In this document: positions 49,662 through 59,317 of the stretch, one piece after another
How the letters are laid out: the number at the start of each line of letters is the position of its first letter
How positions within the stretch are numbered: the first letter of the stretch is position 1
Assembly: GCF_000686045.1 (NCBI RefSeq)
Contig: NZ_JMLV01000001.1
Coordinates: 310,001-374,000, forward strand
From: Fodinicurvata fenggangensis DSM 21160
Lineage (GTDB): Bacteria; Pseudomonadota; Alphaproteobacteria; Kiloniellales; DSM-21159
Reading direction: 5' to 3'
Length of the DNA stretch: 64,000 nt
Program-made: the position numbers and the translations under genes
Notes under the pieces: generated by a model
Databases searched by the model: none
What the model was told of the DNA's origin: nothing
What the model saw: only the letters and a program-made list of their open reading frames with translations

Positions 49662-50474
49662 ATGGCGATCATGTCGAACCTGTCATTGATTTCTTCTGTT
49701 GCAGTCCTGTCCCTGCTGCCGGCCACCCTGCTTTCGTGGCGCCGGGGGCAGTCCGGCAGCTCCCTGCTGTTCCTTGTCCTGTTGCTGGCCGCACTTGGCG
49801 GAGTAGCCTGCTACCTGATCCTCCGTGTATCGGATGGCTGGGATAGCGGCTTTTCTTTTACTCTTTGGGTTTCGGTTGCGTCGAGTCTTCTCATCTTCCT
49901 GTTGCTTTGTATCTGCCGAAGAGAGGCTGAACGCCTGGCAGTTCTGTTGCTGCCATATCTGTTGGGCCTTTCCTTGCTTGCACTCTTGATCGACCAGGTT
50001 GACGGCGGCGCCGGTACTTCGGTCGATCTGGAAACCTGGTTGCTGGTTCACATTGTCGGGGCATTGGGAGCTTATGCCTTTGCCACCTTGGCGGCTGTTT
50101 CTGCTTTGGCGGTTTTCCTGCAGGAACGCGGGCTGAAAAAGAAGCAGACCGGGGTCTTTTCCGACCGGCTTCCAGCCCTGGCTGTTGCCGAATGGCTTGA
50201 GCGTCGCCTTCTCGTAACGGGCGAGCTTGTGCTGGGAGTGAGCATTCTTAGCGGTATGGCCCTACAATATATTAATAGTGGTTACCTGCTGGATTCAAAT
50301 CACAAGACACTCTTCTCGCTTGCAGCCTTTGCACTGATTGCGATTGTAATTTACCTGCAATGGTATGCCGGGTTCAGGGGGCGCCGTGCCGGCCGGTGGG
50401 TCCTGGTGGGATATCTTCTGCTGAGCTTGGCTTATCCAGGCGTGAAGTTTGTCAGCGGTGTCCTGCTGACGTGA
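49662..50474 (+). CDS. CcsA/YpjD-like inner-membrane protein
   Basis: A 270-residue protein with about eight membrane helices. The central LLVHIVGALGAYAFATLAAV and the later DSNHKTLFSLAAFALI fit the cytochrome c assembly (CcsA/YpjD) family. In YpjD-type proteins the conserved His residues suggest haem handling, but no cytochrome c genes are beside it. An alternative ATG is three codons in. It is divergent from ispDF (71 bp between starts). Confidence 0.82.
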   Translation: MAIMSNLSLISSVAVLSLLPATLLSWRRGQSGSSLLFLVLLLAALGGVACYLILRVSDGWDSGFSFTLWVSVASSLLIFLLLCICRREAERLAVLLLPYLLGLSLLALLIDQVDGGAGTSVDLETWLLVHIVGALGAYAFATLAAVSALAVFLQERGLKKKQTGVFSDRLPALAVAEWLERRLLVTGELVLGVSILSGMALQYINSGYLLDSNHKTLFSLAAFALIAIVIYLQWYAGFRGRRAGRWVLVGYLLLSLAYPGVKFVSGVLLT

Positions 50475-50475
50475 A

Positions 50476-50562
50476 CAGCTTAAGCTCAGATTCATCTGTA
50501 CAGATGGAAGCTGAATGCCTATCAACCCGCTTAGTTTTTAGGCACAGGGAACTAATGCCTAA
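50476..50562. promoter_or_regulatory. Nested inverted repeats in the dusB leader
   Basis: The 91-bp gap before dusB holds three dyads. CATCTGTACAGATG at 50493-50506 is a perfect palindrome. It is enclosed by CAGCTT (50476-50481) and AAGCTG (50508-50513). TTAGGCA (50538-50544) pairs with TGCCTAA (50556-50562), ending three bases before the dusB ATG. The last hairpin covers the place where a ribosome binding site would be, and no clear one is seen. Whether it acts as RNA hairpin or DNA operator is unknown. Confidence 0.4.
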
Positions 50563-50565
50563 CCA

Positions 50566-51552
50566 ATGAGCATTTCCATCGGCGACATAACCCTTCAGGA
50601 TCCGGTTTTCCTGGCGCCCATGTCCGGGATATCGGACCAGCCATTCAGGCGGCTGGTGCGACAGTGGGGCTGCGGCCTGGTCTTTTCGGAAATGATCGCC
50701 AGTGAGGCGATGATTCGCCAGACGCGGCAATCAATGAAAATGGCCACGGGATGCGATGAGGAAAGCCCGATGGCGGTTCAATTGGCCGGATGCGATCCGG
50801 CAACAATGGCAGAAGCCGCGCGCTTGAACCAGGATCGGGGGGCCGCCCTGATCGACATAAATTTTGGCTGCCCCGTCAAGAAAGTGGTGAACAAGCTGGC
50901 AGGGTCCGCGTTGATGCGCGATGAAAAACTGGCGGGGGATATTCTCTCGGCTGTCGTTGAAGCCGTGAATGTCCCGGTGACGCTCAAGATGCGTCTGGGG
51001 TGGGATGATGAGAATCGCAATGCCCCGAATCTGGCTCGCATAGCAGAATCCTGCGGGATCAAGTTGATAACCGTTCATGGACGGACGCGGTGTCAGCTCT
51101 ATAACGGTGAAGCCGATTGGCAGGCTGTAAACGAGGTGGTGCGTGCCACTCGGTTGCCTGTGATCGTGAACGGGGATGTCGCTAGCCCCGAGGACGCCGG
51201 TCTTGCCCTGGAAAAATCTGGCGCACAGGGGGTCATGGTCGGCCGCGCCACCTGTGGCCGCCCCTGGCTGATCAGCCGAATACAGGACTACCTGCGAACC
51301 GGGAGCTACAGAACGGAGCCTGACCTGGAGACACGTCAGGAGTCCCTGTTGGCTCATTATGATGCACTCCTGTCCCATTATGGTCAGCAGCAGGGTGTTC
51401 GCATTGCGCGCAAGCATATTGCTTGGTCCCTTCATGGCTTGCGCGGTGCCAACAGCTGCCGCGAGCGGATCAACAAGATGTCAGAGCCTTCCCAGGTGCA
51501 TGCGGAGATCCGTCAGGTTTTTGCGGACAATATGGAGGCAATGGCTGCCTGA
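50566..51552 (+). CDS. dusB: tRNA dihydrouridine synthase B
   Basis: Reduces uridine to dihydrouridine in tRNA using FMN. The 328 residues show LAPMSGISDQPFRRL, SEMIASEAMI, IDINFGCPVKKVVNK with the catalytic Cys, TLKMRLGWDD, VHGRTRCQLYNGEADW and GVMVGRATCGRPW. Its stop overlaps the ntrB start (TGATG), so it is the first gene of the dusB-ntrB-ntrC unit, a widespread alphaproteobacterial arrangement. Confidence 0.97.
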   Translation: MSISIGDITLQDPVFLAPMSGISDQPFRRLVRQWGCGLVFSEMIASEAMIRQTRQSMKMATGCDEESPMAVQLAGCDPATMAEAARLNQDRGAALIDINFGCPVKKVVNKLAGSALMRDEKLAGDILSAVVEAVNVPVTLKMRLGWDDENRNAPNLARIAESCGIKLITVHGRTRCQLYNGEADWQAVNEVVRATRLPVIVNGDVASPEDAGLALEKSGAQGVMVGRATCGRPWLISRIQDYLRTGSYRTEPDLETRQESLLAHYDALLSHYGQQQGVRIARKHIAWSLHGLRGANSCRERINKMSEPSQVHAEIRQVFADNMEAMAA

Positions 51553-52673
51553 TGGCTCGTAGCAGTACAGAGGAGGAAAAGTGCCAAGGTGAAGAGCGAT
51601 TGGATTCTTCGGCTGTTTTGGGTGCACTCGCTCTTCCGGTCCTCGTCCTGGAGCCAGACAATCGCGTAGCCTCGGTAAACTTGGCCGCGGAACAATTGCT
51701 GGCCACCTCGGCGGCTGTATTGACGGGCCAGTTCATTACTTCTGTTTTACCTTCAGACAGTCCCTTGCTCAGTCTGGCAGAGCAGGTTCGCAGCCGTGGA
51801 TATTCCGTTTCCGAAACAGATATCACTCTGGAATCGCCCCGAATTGGCACGCATCTGGTTGCGGCGGAACTGTCGCCCATACCTGAAAAGCCAGGGGCGG
51901 TCGTGGTCTGCCTCTCCGTACGCTCGATGGCCCGTCGCATGGAGGACCAGCAGGTTCACCGCAATGCAGCGCGCTCTGTGACTGCCATGGCTGCCATGTT
52001 GGCGCACGAGGTCAAGAATCCCCTGTCCGGCATCCGGGGAGCTGCACAGCTGCTGGAAAGTTCGGTAGCCGAAGAAGATCGCGAACTGACACGTCTTATC
52101 TGCGAGGAATCCGACCGGATTGTCGGTCTCGTGGATCGCATGGAGATGTTTTCCAGCCAGAAGCCGATCGAGCGCAAACCCGTGAACATTCACGAAGTGC
52201 TGGGGCATGTCCGTCGTCTGGCAGAGAACGGTTTTGCCGATCGGGTGCGTTTTGTCGAAAGATACGATCCCTCGCTCCCTCCGGTCCTCGGGAACAGGGA
52301 TTTGCTTATCCAGGCCCTGCTGAACCTGGTCAAGAATGCAGCCGAAGCTGCAGATCCTGTTGCTCCTGAAATCCAGTTGCGCACAGGCTATCAACAGGGC
52401 GTGAGATTGGCCCTGCCCGGAGGTGAGGCGCGCGTGGACCTGCCTTTGATGGTGGGGGTCCAGGATAATGGACCGGGAATTTCCGAAGACTTGAAATCGA
52501 ACCTGTTCGACCCCTTTGTGACCAGCAAACCAGGGGGCAAGGGATTGGGTTTGGCCCTGGTGGCAAAGATCGTCGATGATCATGGCGGCATGATCGAGGT
52601 CGACAGCGAACCGCGACGGACCCTCTTTCGCATGATGCTGCCCATGGCCGATACACAGGAGGCCGGATCATGA
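51552..52673 (+). CDS. ntrB: Nitrogen regulation sensor kinase NtrB
   Basis: Cytosolic histidine kinase that phosphorylates or dephosphorylates NtrC according to nitrogen status signalled by PII. The 373 residues have an N-terminal PAS domain (~15-130) and the phosphoacceptor His152 in [11 protein letters not shown]. The ATP-binding domain follows, with [15 protein letters not shown] and [13 protein letters not shown]. The ATG at 51552 overlaps the dusB stop; longer in-frame starts lie inside dusB. It overlaps ntrC by 4 bp. Confidence 0.96.
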   Translation: MARSSTEEEKCQGEERLDSSAVLGALALPVLVLEPDNRVASVNLAAEQLLATSAAVLTGQFITSVLPSDSPLLSLAEQVRSRGYSVSETDITLESPRIGTHLVAAELSPIPEKPGAVVVCLSVRSMARRMEDQQVHRNAARSVTAMAAMLAHEVKNPLSGIRGAAQLLESSVAEEDRELTRLICEESDRIVGLVDRMEMFSSQKPIERKPVNIHEVLGHVRRLAENGFADRVRFVERYDPSLPPVLGNRDLLIQALLNLVKNAAEAADPVAPEIQLRTGYQQGVRLALPGGEARVDLPLMVGVQDNGPGISEDLKSNLFDPFVTSKPGGKGLGLALVAKIVDDHGGMIEVDSEPRRTLFRMMLPMADTQEAGS

Positions 52674-54112
52674 CCAAGGCAACGGTACTGGTCGCGGACG
52701 ATGACCGTGCCATCAGGACCGTGATCACCCAGGCGTTGGGTCGGGAAGGCTATGAGGTTCGCTCGACTGGGACAGCTGCGTCCCTCTGGCAATGGGTCGA
52801 AGCGGGCGAGGGTGATCTGGTTATCACCGATGTTGTCATGCCGGATGAGAACGGACTGGATCTCATCCCAAGGATCAAGAAGCTCAGGCCCGATCTGCGC
52901 ATCCTCGTGATGAGTGCGCAGAAAACCCTGCTGACGGCCGTTAAGGCCACGGAAAGGGGCGCCTTTGAGTACCTTCCGAAACCCTTTGACCTGCGGGAAT
53001 TGGTCCAGGTTGTCGACCGCGCCCTGACAGAGCCGCGGGCGGCCTCTGCACTGTCCGAAGGTGATGGCCAGGCTGAAGAAGACCTGCCGCTTATCGGGCG
53101 TTCTCCGGCCATGCAGGAAGTCTATCGCATCGTTGCTCGCCTGATGAGCACGGACCTGACCGCCATGATCTATGGCGAGTCCGGTACCGGCAAGGAGTTG
53201 GTTGCGCGTGCGTTGCATGATTACGGAAAGCGCAGTCATGCCGCCTTTGTGCCCGTCAACATGGCGGCCATCCCCAGGGAACTGATTGAAAGCGAGCTGT
53301 TCGGCCATGAGAAAGGCGCCTTTACGGGCGCCACCACACGCTCTGCCGGTCGTTTCGAACAGGCTTCGGGGGGCACGCTGTTTCTGGACGAGATTGGTGA
53401 CATGCCGCTTGAAGCCCAGACACGCCTGCTTCGGGTTCTGCAGGAAGGCGAATACACGACCGTGGGCGGACGCACCCCCATTCGCGCCAATGTCCGTATC
53501 ATTGCGGCGACCCATCGCGACTTGCGCCAGATGGTTCGTGGCGGCCTGTTTCGTGATGACCTGTTCTATCGCTTGAATGTGGTGCCTATACGGTTGCCGT
53601 CGCTTCGCGAACGCAGAGAGGATATCCCCGAACTCGTGCATCATTTCATGCAGGAAGCGGAAAGGCAGGGGCTGACCGCCAAGGCAATCGAAGCGGAGGG
53701 CATGGAGCTTCTGAAGTCCCATAAGTGGCCTGGCAATGTGCGCGAGCTTGAGAATTTCGTCAGCCGCCTGATGGCACTTTACAGCCAGGATGTCATAACG
53801 GCCGAGATCGTGCGTTCCGAACTCAGTGAACTGGTCGTGTCCGAAAGCACACAACCTGCGACTTCCAGGTCACTGGGTGGTGTCGTGGAGCAGGTGCTCA
53901 GGGAGTATTTCGATGCCCATGCCGAAGAACTGCCGGCTTCCGGGCTTTATGATCGTGTTCTGCGCGAGATCGAACGGCCCTTGATAGAGCTGACACTGGA
54001 AGCAACGCGTGGCAACCAGATCAAGGCGGCCAAGGTTCTGGGATTGAACCGGAACACGCTGCGCAAGAAGATCAATGATCTGGAAATCGACATCGTAAAG
54101 GGAGCGAAATAG
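52670..54112 (+). CDS. ntrC: Nitrogen regulation response regulator NtrC
   Basis: Sigma-54 activator for nitrogen assimilation genes. The 480 residues have a receiver domain with Asp54 (ITDVVMPD), the AAA+ domain with Walker A GESGTGKE and the sigma-54 contact loop GAFTGA ([15 protein letters not shown]), and a C-terminal Fis-type helix-turn-helix ([20 protein letters not shown]). All key residues are present. It overlaps ntrB by 4 bp. Confidence 0.97.
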   Translation: MTKATVLVADDDRAIRTVITQALGREGYEVRSTGTAASLWQWVEAGEGDLVITDVVMPDENGLDLIPRIKKLRPDLRILVMSAQKTLLTAVKATERGAFEYLPKPFDLRELVQVVDRALTEPRAASALSEGDGQAEEDLPLIGRSPAMQEVYRIVARLMSTDLTAMIYGESGTGKELVARALHDYGKRSHAAFVPVNMAAIPRELIESELFGHEKGAFTGATTRSAGRFEQASGGTLFLDEIGDMPLEAQTRLLRVLQEGEYTTVGGRTPIRANVRIIAATHRDLRQMVRGGLFRDDLFYRLNVVPIRLPSLRERREDIPELVHHFMQEAERQGLTAKAIEAEGMELLKSHKWPGNVRELENFVSRLMALYSQDVITAEIVRSELSELVVSESTQPATSRSLGGVVEQVLREYFDAHAEELPASGLYDRVLREIERPLIELTLEATRGNQIKAAKVLGLNRNTLRKKINDLEIDIVKGAK

Positions 54113-54173
54113 ACTGTTGCTTCACTGCAACGATTCCTTGAAGGCATCCGTCTTCATGGCTTAAAGATGCTCC

Positions 54174-56477
54174 ATGGACGATTCCGATTCCCAGCCCGAG
54201 GAAAAGCGTAAGCTTCCGGCCCGACTGTATCAGCGGTTCAGGGCCTGGGCGCGGCATCACGGCCTGGAACGCAAGCTGTCGGTAATCCTGCTTGTCGCAG
54301 CGGTGCTGAGCGGCGTGGCGACTTTTGCCGCGATGACAGGGCGTTTGCCCGGGGCAGGGGATCCACGCAGCATTCTGCTTCTGCTCGTGCTCGATCTTGT
54401 CTTCCTGGTTTTCCTGGGAGTGCTGATTACACGCCGCCTGGTTCAGCTCTGGGCCCAGCGCAGACGTGCAGCTGCAGGCGCGCGCCTGCATTCGCGGCTG
54501 GTGGGACTGTTCGCCCTGGTCACCGTCTTGCCCAGCATGATCATCGTGATCTTTGCAGTTCTCCTGTTCGAATTCGGCCTGCAATCCTGGTTCAGTGATC
54601 GTGTCAGCACAGCGATCCGCGAATCCTTGCAGGTGGCTCAAGCCTATGAAGAGGAACACAAGCGCAACATCATGTCCGATGTTCAGGCCATGGCAAGTGA
54701 CCTGAATCGATCGGGGCGCATGTTGACCATGGACCCCAACCAGTTTGCACAGTTCGTGGCCAACCAAGCTGCCGTACGCTCACTGACTGAGGCGACAGTC
54801 TTCCAGCCGTCAGGCCGGATCATGGCTCAGGTTGGGGTGGGATCCCTGTTCCAGGTCAAGCCGGACGTTCCTGAATCCGCCTTTCAGAGGGCGGGCGAAG
54901 ATCGCGCTGTCATCCTGACCGGTGAAAACGACAACCGTGTACGTGCGCTCATCAAGCTGGACATCTATGTCGACACCTACCTCTTGATTGGACGCCTGAT
55001 AGACCCCCAGGTACTCGCGCACCTGGAGAAGACTTCAGCAGCCGTACAGCTCTATGAGCAGCTGGAAGGCGAGCGCGCCGGCCTGCTCCTCACCTTCGCC
55101 CTGATCTTCTTAATCGTTGCCATTCTGCTGCTTCTGGCTGCGGCCTGGGTGGGACTGGCTTTTGCCGATCGCTTGAGCAAGCCCATAGGGCATTTGATCA
55201 TGGCAGCGGACAAGGTGGGCGCGGGTGACCTGAGCGCACGCGTGGACCGCTTCGACCCCGATGACGAAGTTGGCTCCCTTGCCATGGCCTTCAATCGCAT
55301 GGCTTCGGAACTGCAGCACCAGCAGGAAGAACTCTTGAAGGCCAACTGGCAGATAGAGGCACGCCGGCGATTCATTGAAACGGTCCTGTCCGGTGTTTCT
55401 GCGGGCGTGATCGGCTTGGACAGGCATCACCGCGTAACCGTGGCCAATCGTTCGGCCTGTGAGCTTCTGTCGCTCAGCGAGACCCAGCTGCATGGTCGAC
55501 GTTTGAGCAATCTCTCCCGGGATGTCCGCTCACTGATCGATCTTGCCGGCCGGCGTCCGGGCAAGGTGCATGAACGACAGGTAACCCTGACACGGCGGGA
55601 TGGATACAGTCGGACGTTTCTTGTCCGTATTGCCGCGGAACAGGATGATGAGAATATCATCGGCTATGTGGTGACCTTCGATGATATCTCGGACCTGTTG
55701 TCCGCCCAGAGAAAAGCCGCCTGGGCCGACGTGGCGCGCCGGATTGCGCACGAGATCAAGAACCCGCTAACCCCGATCCAGTTGTCCGCTGAGCGACTCA
55801 AGCGAAAATACCTGAAGCAGATCGATCAGGATCCCGAGACATTCAATGCCTGCATCGAAACCATTATCCGACAGGTCGGCGATATAGGCCATATGGTGGA
55901 CGAATTCTCGTCCTTTGCCAGAATGCCGACACCGGCCATGGCCGAGCACGATTTACGGCAACTGATTCAGGAGGCCATCGATCTCTACAAGGCGTCCGGC
56001 AGCGAAATCGAGATTGCAACAGACCTGCCCCGACAGTCGGCGGGCTGTCAGGTTGATCCTGGGCAACTGCGCCAGGTCCTGACCAATCTTATCAAGAACG
56101 CTTCCGAGTCCATTGTCGAGCGACAACAGCAGGATCGGGAAGGCGGGGCAGAAGATGTTGAACCTGGACGCATCGAGATCACACTCAGTGAGGAAAACGA
56201 GCACTGGGTGATAGCGATTGCGGACAATGGGCGCGGTTTGCCGGCAAGCCAGCGAGAACGCCTGACGGAGCCCTACGTCACCACCCGCGAAGGCGGTACG
56301 GGGCTTGGCCTGGCAATCGTTAAGAAGATCATGGAGGATCACGGCGGGGATATTGCCCTGAGCGACCGTGAGGGTGGCGGTGCCCTGATCAGGCTTCAAC
56401 TCCCGCGCCCGGAACAAGGCAGGAGCGAGGGTCTCCTCTCCGAAGATCCGTCATCAGGTAACTTGGCAAGGATGTGA
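54174..56477 (+). CDS. ntrY: Membrane sensor kinase NtrY
   Basis: Partner of NtrX. The 767 residues have three hydrophobic segments near the N-terminus (about 37-57, 70-88 and 112-135), an extracytoplasmic region, and another helix near residue 305-330. A HAMP domain follows (ADRLSKPIGHLIMAADKVGAGD), then a PAS domain (~375-500). The phosphoacceptor is His526 in RIAHEIKNPLTPIQLSAERL, and the ATPase domain ends with DNGRGLP and GTGLGLAIVKKI. Known relatives link nitrogen and redox control. Confidence 0.96.
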   Translation: MDDSDSQPEEKRKLPARLYQRFRAWARHHGLERKLSVILLVAAVLSGVATFAAMTGRLPGAGDPRSILLLLVLDLVFLVFLGVLITRRLVQLWAQRRRAAAGARLHSRLVGLFALVTVLPSMIIVIFAVLLFEFGLQSWFSDRVSTAIRESLQVAQAYEEEHKRNIMSDVQAMASDLNRSGRMLTMDPNQFAQFVANQAAVRSLTEATVFQPSGRIMAQVGVGSLFQVKPDVPESAFQRAGEDRAVILTGENDNRVRALIKLDIYVDTYLLIGRLIDPQVLAHLEKTSAAVQLYEQLEGERAGLLLTFALIFLIVAILLLLAAAWVGLAFADRLSKPIGHLIMAADKVGAGDLSARVDRFDPDDEVGSLAMAFNRMASELQHQQEELLKANWQIEARRRFIETVLSGVSAGVIGLDRHHRVTVANRSACELLSLSETQLHGRRLSNLSRDVRSLIDLAGRRPGKVHERQVTLTRRDGYSRTFLVRIAAEQDDENIIGYVVTFDDISDLLSAQRKAAWADVARRIAHEIKNPLTPIQLSAERLKRKYLKQIDQDPETFNACIETIIRQVGDIGHMVDEFSSFARMPTPAMAEHDLRQLIQEAIDLYKASGSEIEIATDLPRQSAGCQVDPGQLRQVLTNLIKNASESIVERQQQDREGGAEDVEPGRIEITLSEENEHWVIAIADNGRGLPASQRERLTEPYVTTREGGTGLGLAIVKKIMEDHGGDIALSDREGGGALIRLQLPRPEQGRSEGLLSEDPSSGNLARM

Positions 56478-56478
56478 C

Positions 56479-57867
56479 ATGGCTCACGATATTCTGATCG
56501 TCGATGATGAAGCTGACATACGCCTGCTGATCGAAGGTGTCCTGCAGGACGAGGGCTATGAGACCCGCAGTGTCGCGGAGAGTGATGCGGCTCTGGAGTC
56601 GCTTCGTACGCGCCGCCCGCATCTTGTTATCCTGGATATCTGGCTACAGAACTCTCGATTGGATGGCCTGGAATTGCTGGAGGCGATCGAAAGGGAGCAC
56701 AGTGGCGTCCCTGTCGTCATGATCAGCGGGCACGGCACGATCGAGACGGCCGTCAAAGCCATCAAGGTGGGAGCGTACGACTTCATCGAGAAGCCGTTCA
56801 AGGCGGACAGACTGCTGCTCGTTGTGGAACGTGCCATAGAAGCATCGCGCTTGCGGCGTGAAAACGAGGAACTGCGCCTGCGCGGGGTTCCGGAAACGGA
56901 ATTGATCGGCAAGAGTTCGGCGATCAACCAATTGCGGCAGTCCGTACAGAAGGTTGCTCCGACCGGGAGCCGTGTCCTGGTAACCGGGGCCGCCGGGACA
57001 GGCAAGGAAGTTGTGGCGCGCCAGCTGCACGCCAATTCACGCCGTGCCAACGGTCCTTTCATCGTGCTGAATTGTGCGACGATGCATCCAGACCGCATGG
57101 AAAGCGAACTTTTCGGCCAGGAGGGCGAGAACGGCGTTGAAGGCAGCGCCAACAAGGTCGGCACTTTCGAACGCGCGCATGGTGGAACCTTGTTTCTTGA
57201 CGAGGTTGCCGACATGCCTCTTGAAACCCAGGGCAAGATCGTCCGTGTCCTGCAGGAACAGACCTTCGAAAGAGTCGGAGGCAGCCGCCGGGTGGAGGTG
57301 GATGTGCGCGTGATTGCCTCGACCAATCGCGATCTTTCGGAGTTGATTGGGGAAGGGCGCTTTCGCGAGGATCTATACTATCGCTTGAACGTGGTGCCTC
57401 TGAAGGTTCCCTCGCTTCGCGAACGCCGGGAAGACATTCCGCATCTGAGCAGCTACTTCATGTCTCGGACTTCGGACAATTCAGGTTTGCCCGTACGAGA
57501 AATCAGCGAAGATGCCATGGCCATGTTGCAGACTTACGATTGGCCGGGAAATGTCCGACAATTGCGAAACATGATTGACTGGTTGCTGATCATGGCGCCC
57601 GGAAGTGCGTCGGAAGCGATCACGGCCGATATGCTGCCATCGGAGATTACTGCGAAATCCTCGGCCGTGTTGTCGGGGGCAAGCAGCAGCGATATCCTTG
57701 CCCTGCCGCTGCGCCAAGCCCGTGAAAAGTTTGAAAAGCAGTACCTGGAAGCACAAATCAATCGTTTCAGTGGCAACATTTCACGCACTGCGTCCTTTGT
57801 CGGGATGGAACGTTCGGCTCTGCACCGCAAACTTCGACTTCTTGGCATTAATCCCGAGCGCTCGTGA
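56479..57867 (+). CDS. ntrX: Response regulator NtrX
   Basis: The 462 residues have a receiver domain with Asp53 (LVILDIWLQ), an AAA+ domain (Walker A GAAGTGKE, Walker B GTLFLDEV) and a C-terminal helix-turn-helix (FSGNISRTASFVGMERSALHRK). The sigma-54 contact loop GAFTGA is missing; the segment reads GQEGENGVEGSANKVGTFER instead. It therefore may not activate sigma-54 promoters in the way NtrC does, which agrees with other alphaproteobacterial NtrX. It starts 1 bp after the ntrY stop. Confidence 0.96.
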   Translation: MAHDILIVDDEADIRLLIEGVLQDEGYETRSVAESDAALESLRTRRPHLVILDIWLQNSRLDGLELLEAIEREHSGVPVVMISGHGTIETAVKAIKVGAYDFIEKPFKADRLLLVVERAIEASRLRRENEELRLRGVPETELIGKSSAINQLRQSVQKVAPTGSRVLVTGAAGTGKEVVARQLHANSRRANGPFIVLNCATMHPDRMESELFGQEGENGVEGSANKVGTFERAHGGTLFLDEVADMPLETQGKIVRVLQEQTFERVGGSRRVEVDVRVIASTNRDLSELIGEGRFREDLYYRLNVVPLKVPSLRERREDIPHLSSYFMSRTSDNSGLPVREISEDAMAMLQTYDWPGNVRQLRNMIDWLLIMAPGSASEAITADMLPSEITAKSSAVLSGASSSDILALPLRQAREKFEKQYLEAQINRFSGNISRTASFVGMERSALHRKLRLLGINPERS

Positions 57868-57897
57868 ATTGAACCGGCATAGTGAAGAGGTTCGCCC

Positions 57898-59274
57898 ATG
57901 AAAGTGATTGTCTGTGGTGCCGGCCAGGTCGGTTTCAATATCGCGCGCTATCTGGCAAGCGAGAACGCCGATGTGACCATCATCGACCAGTCCCCGCAGT
58001 TGATCCAGAAGATCAGTGATCTGCTGGATGTGAGTGGAGTCGTTGGCTTTGCATCCCATCCGGATATCCTCGAGAAGGCTGGTGCCCGGGATGCCGACAT
58101 GCTGGTGGCCGTTACCTATGCCGACGAGGTGAACATGGTGGCCTGCCAGATTGGCCATTCGCTTTTCGAGATTCCGACCAAGATTGCTCGCATCAGGCAC
58201 CAGAGCTATCTGAACCCTGTCTGGTCGGACCTTTTTTCCACGGACAATCTGCCAATCGATGTCATCATTTCGCCGGAACTAGAGGTGGCCAAGGCGATTG
58301 AGCGGCGTCTGCGTGTGCCCGGCGCCTTTGACGCACTTTCCATGCTGAAGGACAAGATCAGCCTGATCGGTGTTCATGTGCGGGACGAGACACCGATCAT
58401 CAATACACCGCTGCGTCAGCTCACCGAACTTTTCCCGGAACTGCACATTCTGATTCTGGCGATTCATCGCAATGGAAGTGTGATTGTCGCTGGGGGCGAC
58501 GACCAGCTTCAACCGGGCGATGACGTCTATTTCGTCTGTCACAATGATCATCTCGACCGTGCAATGATGAGCTTCGGTTACGAGGAGAAGGAAGCCCGAC
58601 GGGTTGTGCTGATCGGAGGGGGCAATATTGGGCTTAACCTGGCACAGCGGGTGGAGGACAAGCACCGTCAGGTGCAGTTGAAGCTGATTGAGATCGACAA
58701 GGCCAGGGCAGAGCGCGTTGCCCAGAGCCTTTCCCGTTCGGTTGTCATTCACGGCGACGCCGTGGAACTGGACATACTAAACGAAAGCAATATCAGCACT
58801 GCGGAAACCGTGATCGCGGTTTCGAATGAGGACGAGGTCAACATTCTGGCCTCTCTTCTTGCCAAGAAGCAGGGGTGCCACCGCGCCATCACGCTGATCA
58901 ATTCCAGCTCCTACAACCAACTGGTAAGCGGTCTTGGAATCGATACCATCGTCAGTCCGCGGGCTATTACGGTATCGACGATTCTCCAGCATGTTCGTCG
59001 CGGCCGGATTCGTTCGGCCTATTCACTCTCGGACGGCGTTGGAGAGGTTCTGGAGGCCGAGGTTCTGGAGACGTCCGCCCTGACGAACCAGGCCCTGCGC
59101 GATGCACCGCTTCCGGATGGTGTTGTGATTGGCGCCATCTTACGCAATAAAGAGGTGATCATTCCGCGCGGCAAGACGGTCATCAAGGCAGGCGACCTGG
59201 TCGTCCTGTTTGCCAAGCCGGCCGCCGTCAAGAAGGTTGAACGTCTTTTCTCCGTGAAGCTCGAGTTCTTCTAA
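57898..59274 (+). CDS. trkA: Trk potassium uptake regulatory protein TrkA
   Basis: Cytosolic NAD-binding subunit that gates a Trk potassium channel. The 458 residues are two tandem RCK units. The first nucleotide-binding site is VIVCGAGQVGFNIARYL and the second is VVLIGGGNIGLNLAQRV near residue 235; each is followed by a TrkA_C domain. The membrane channel TrkH/TrkG is not in the window. The position after ntrX is conserved in related genomes. Confidence 0.97.
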   Translation: MKVIVCGAGQVGFNIARYLASENADVTIIDQSPQLIQKISDLLDVSGVVGFASHPDILEKAGARDADMLVAVTYADEVNMVACQIGHSLFEIPTKIARIRHQSYLNPVWSDLFSTDNLPIDVIISPELEVAKAIERRLRVPGAFDALSMLKDKISLIGVHVRDETPIINTPLRQLTELFPELHILILAIHRNGSVIVAGGDDQLQPGDDVYFVCHNDHLDRAMMSFGYEEKEARRVVLIGGGNIGLNLAQRVEDKHRQVQLKLIEIDKARAERVAQSLSRSVVIHGDAVELDILNESNISTAETVIAVSNEDEVNILASLLAKKQGCHRAITLINSSSYNQLVSGLGIDTIVSPRAITVSTILQHVRRGRIRSAYSLSDGVGEVLEAEVLETSALTNQALRDAPLPDGVVIGAILRNKEVIIPRGKTVIKAGDLVVLFAKPAAVKKVERLFSVKLEFF

Positions 59275-59317
59275 GCTCACCGGGAATAACAGCAGATACA
59301 TCTGGGAAGAATAAGCC

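Noticed and set aside
52580-53854. Long minus-strand open frame opposite ntrC (about 424 codons)
   Set aside because: Antisense shadow of ntrC; the sequence resembles no protein family and includes the complement of conserved NtrC motifs.
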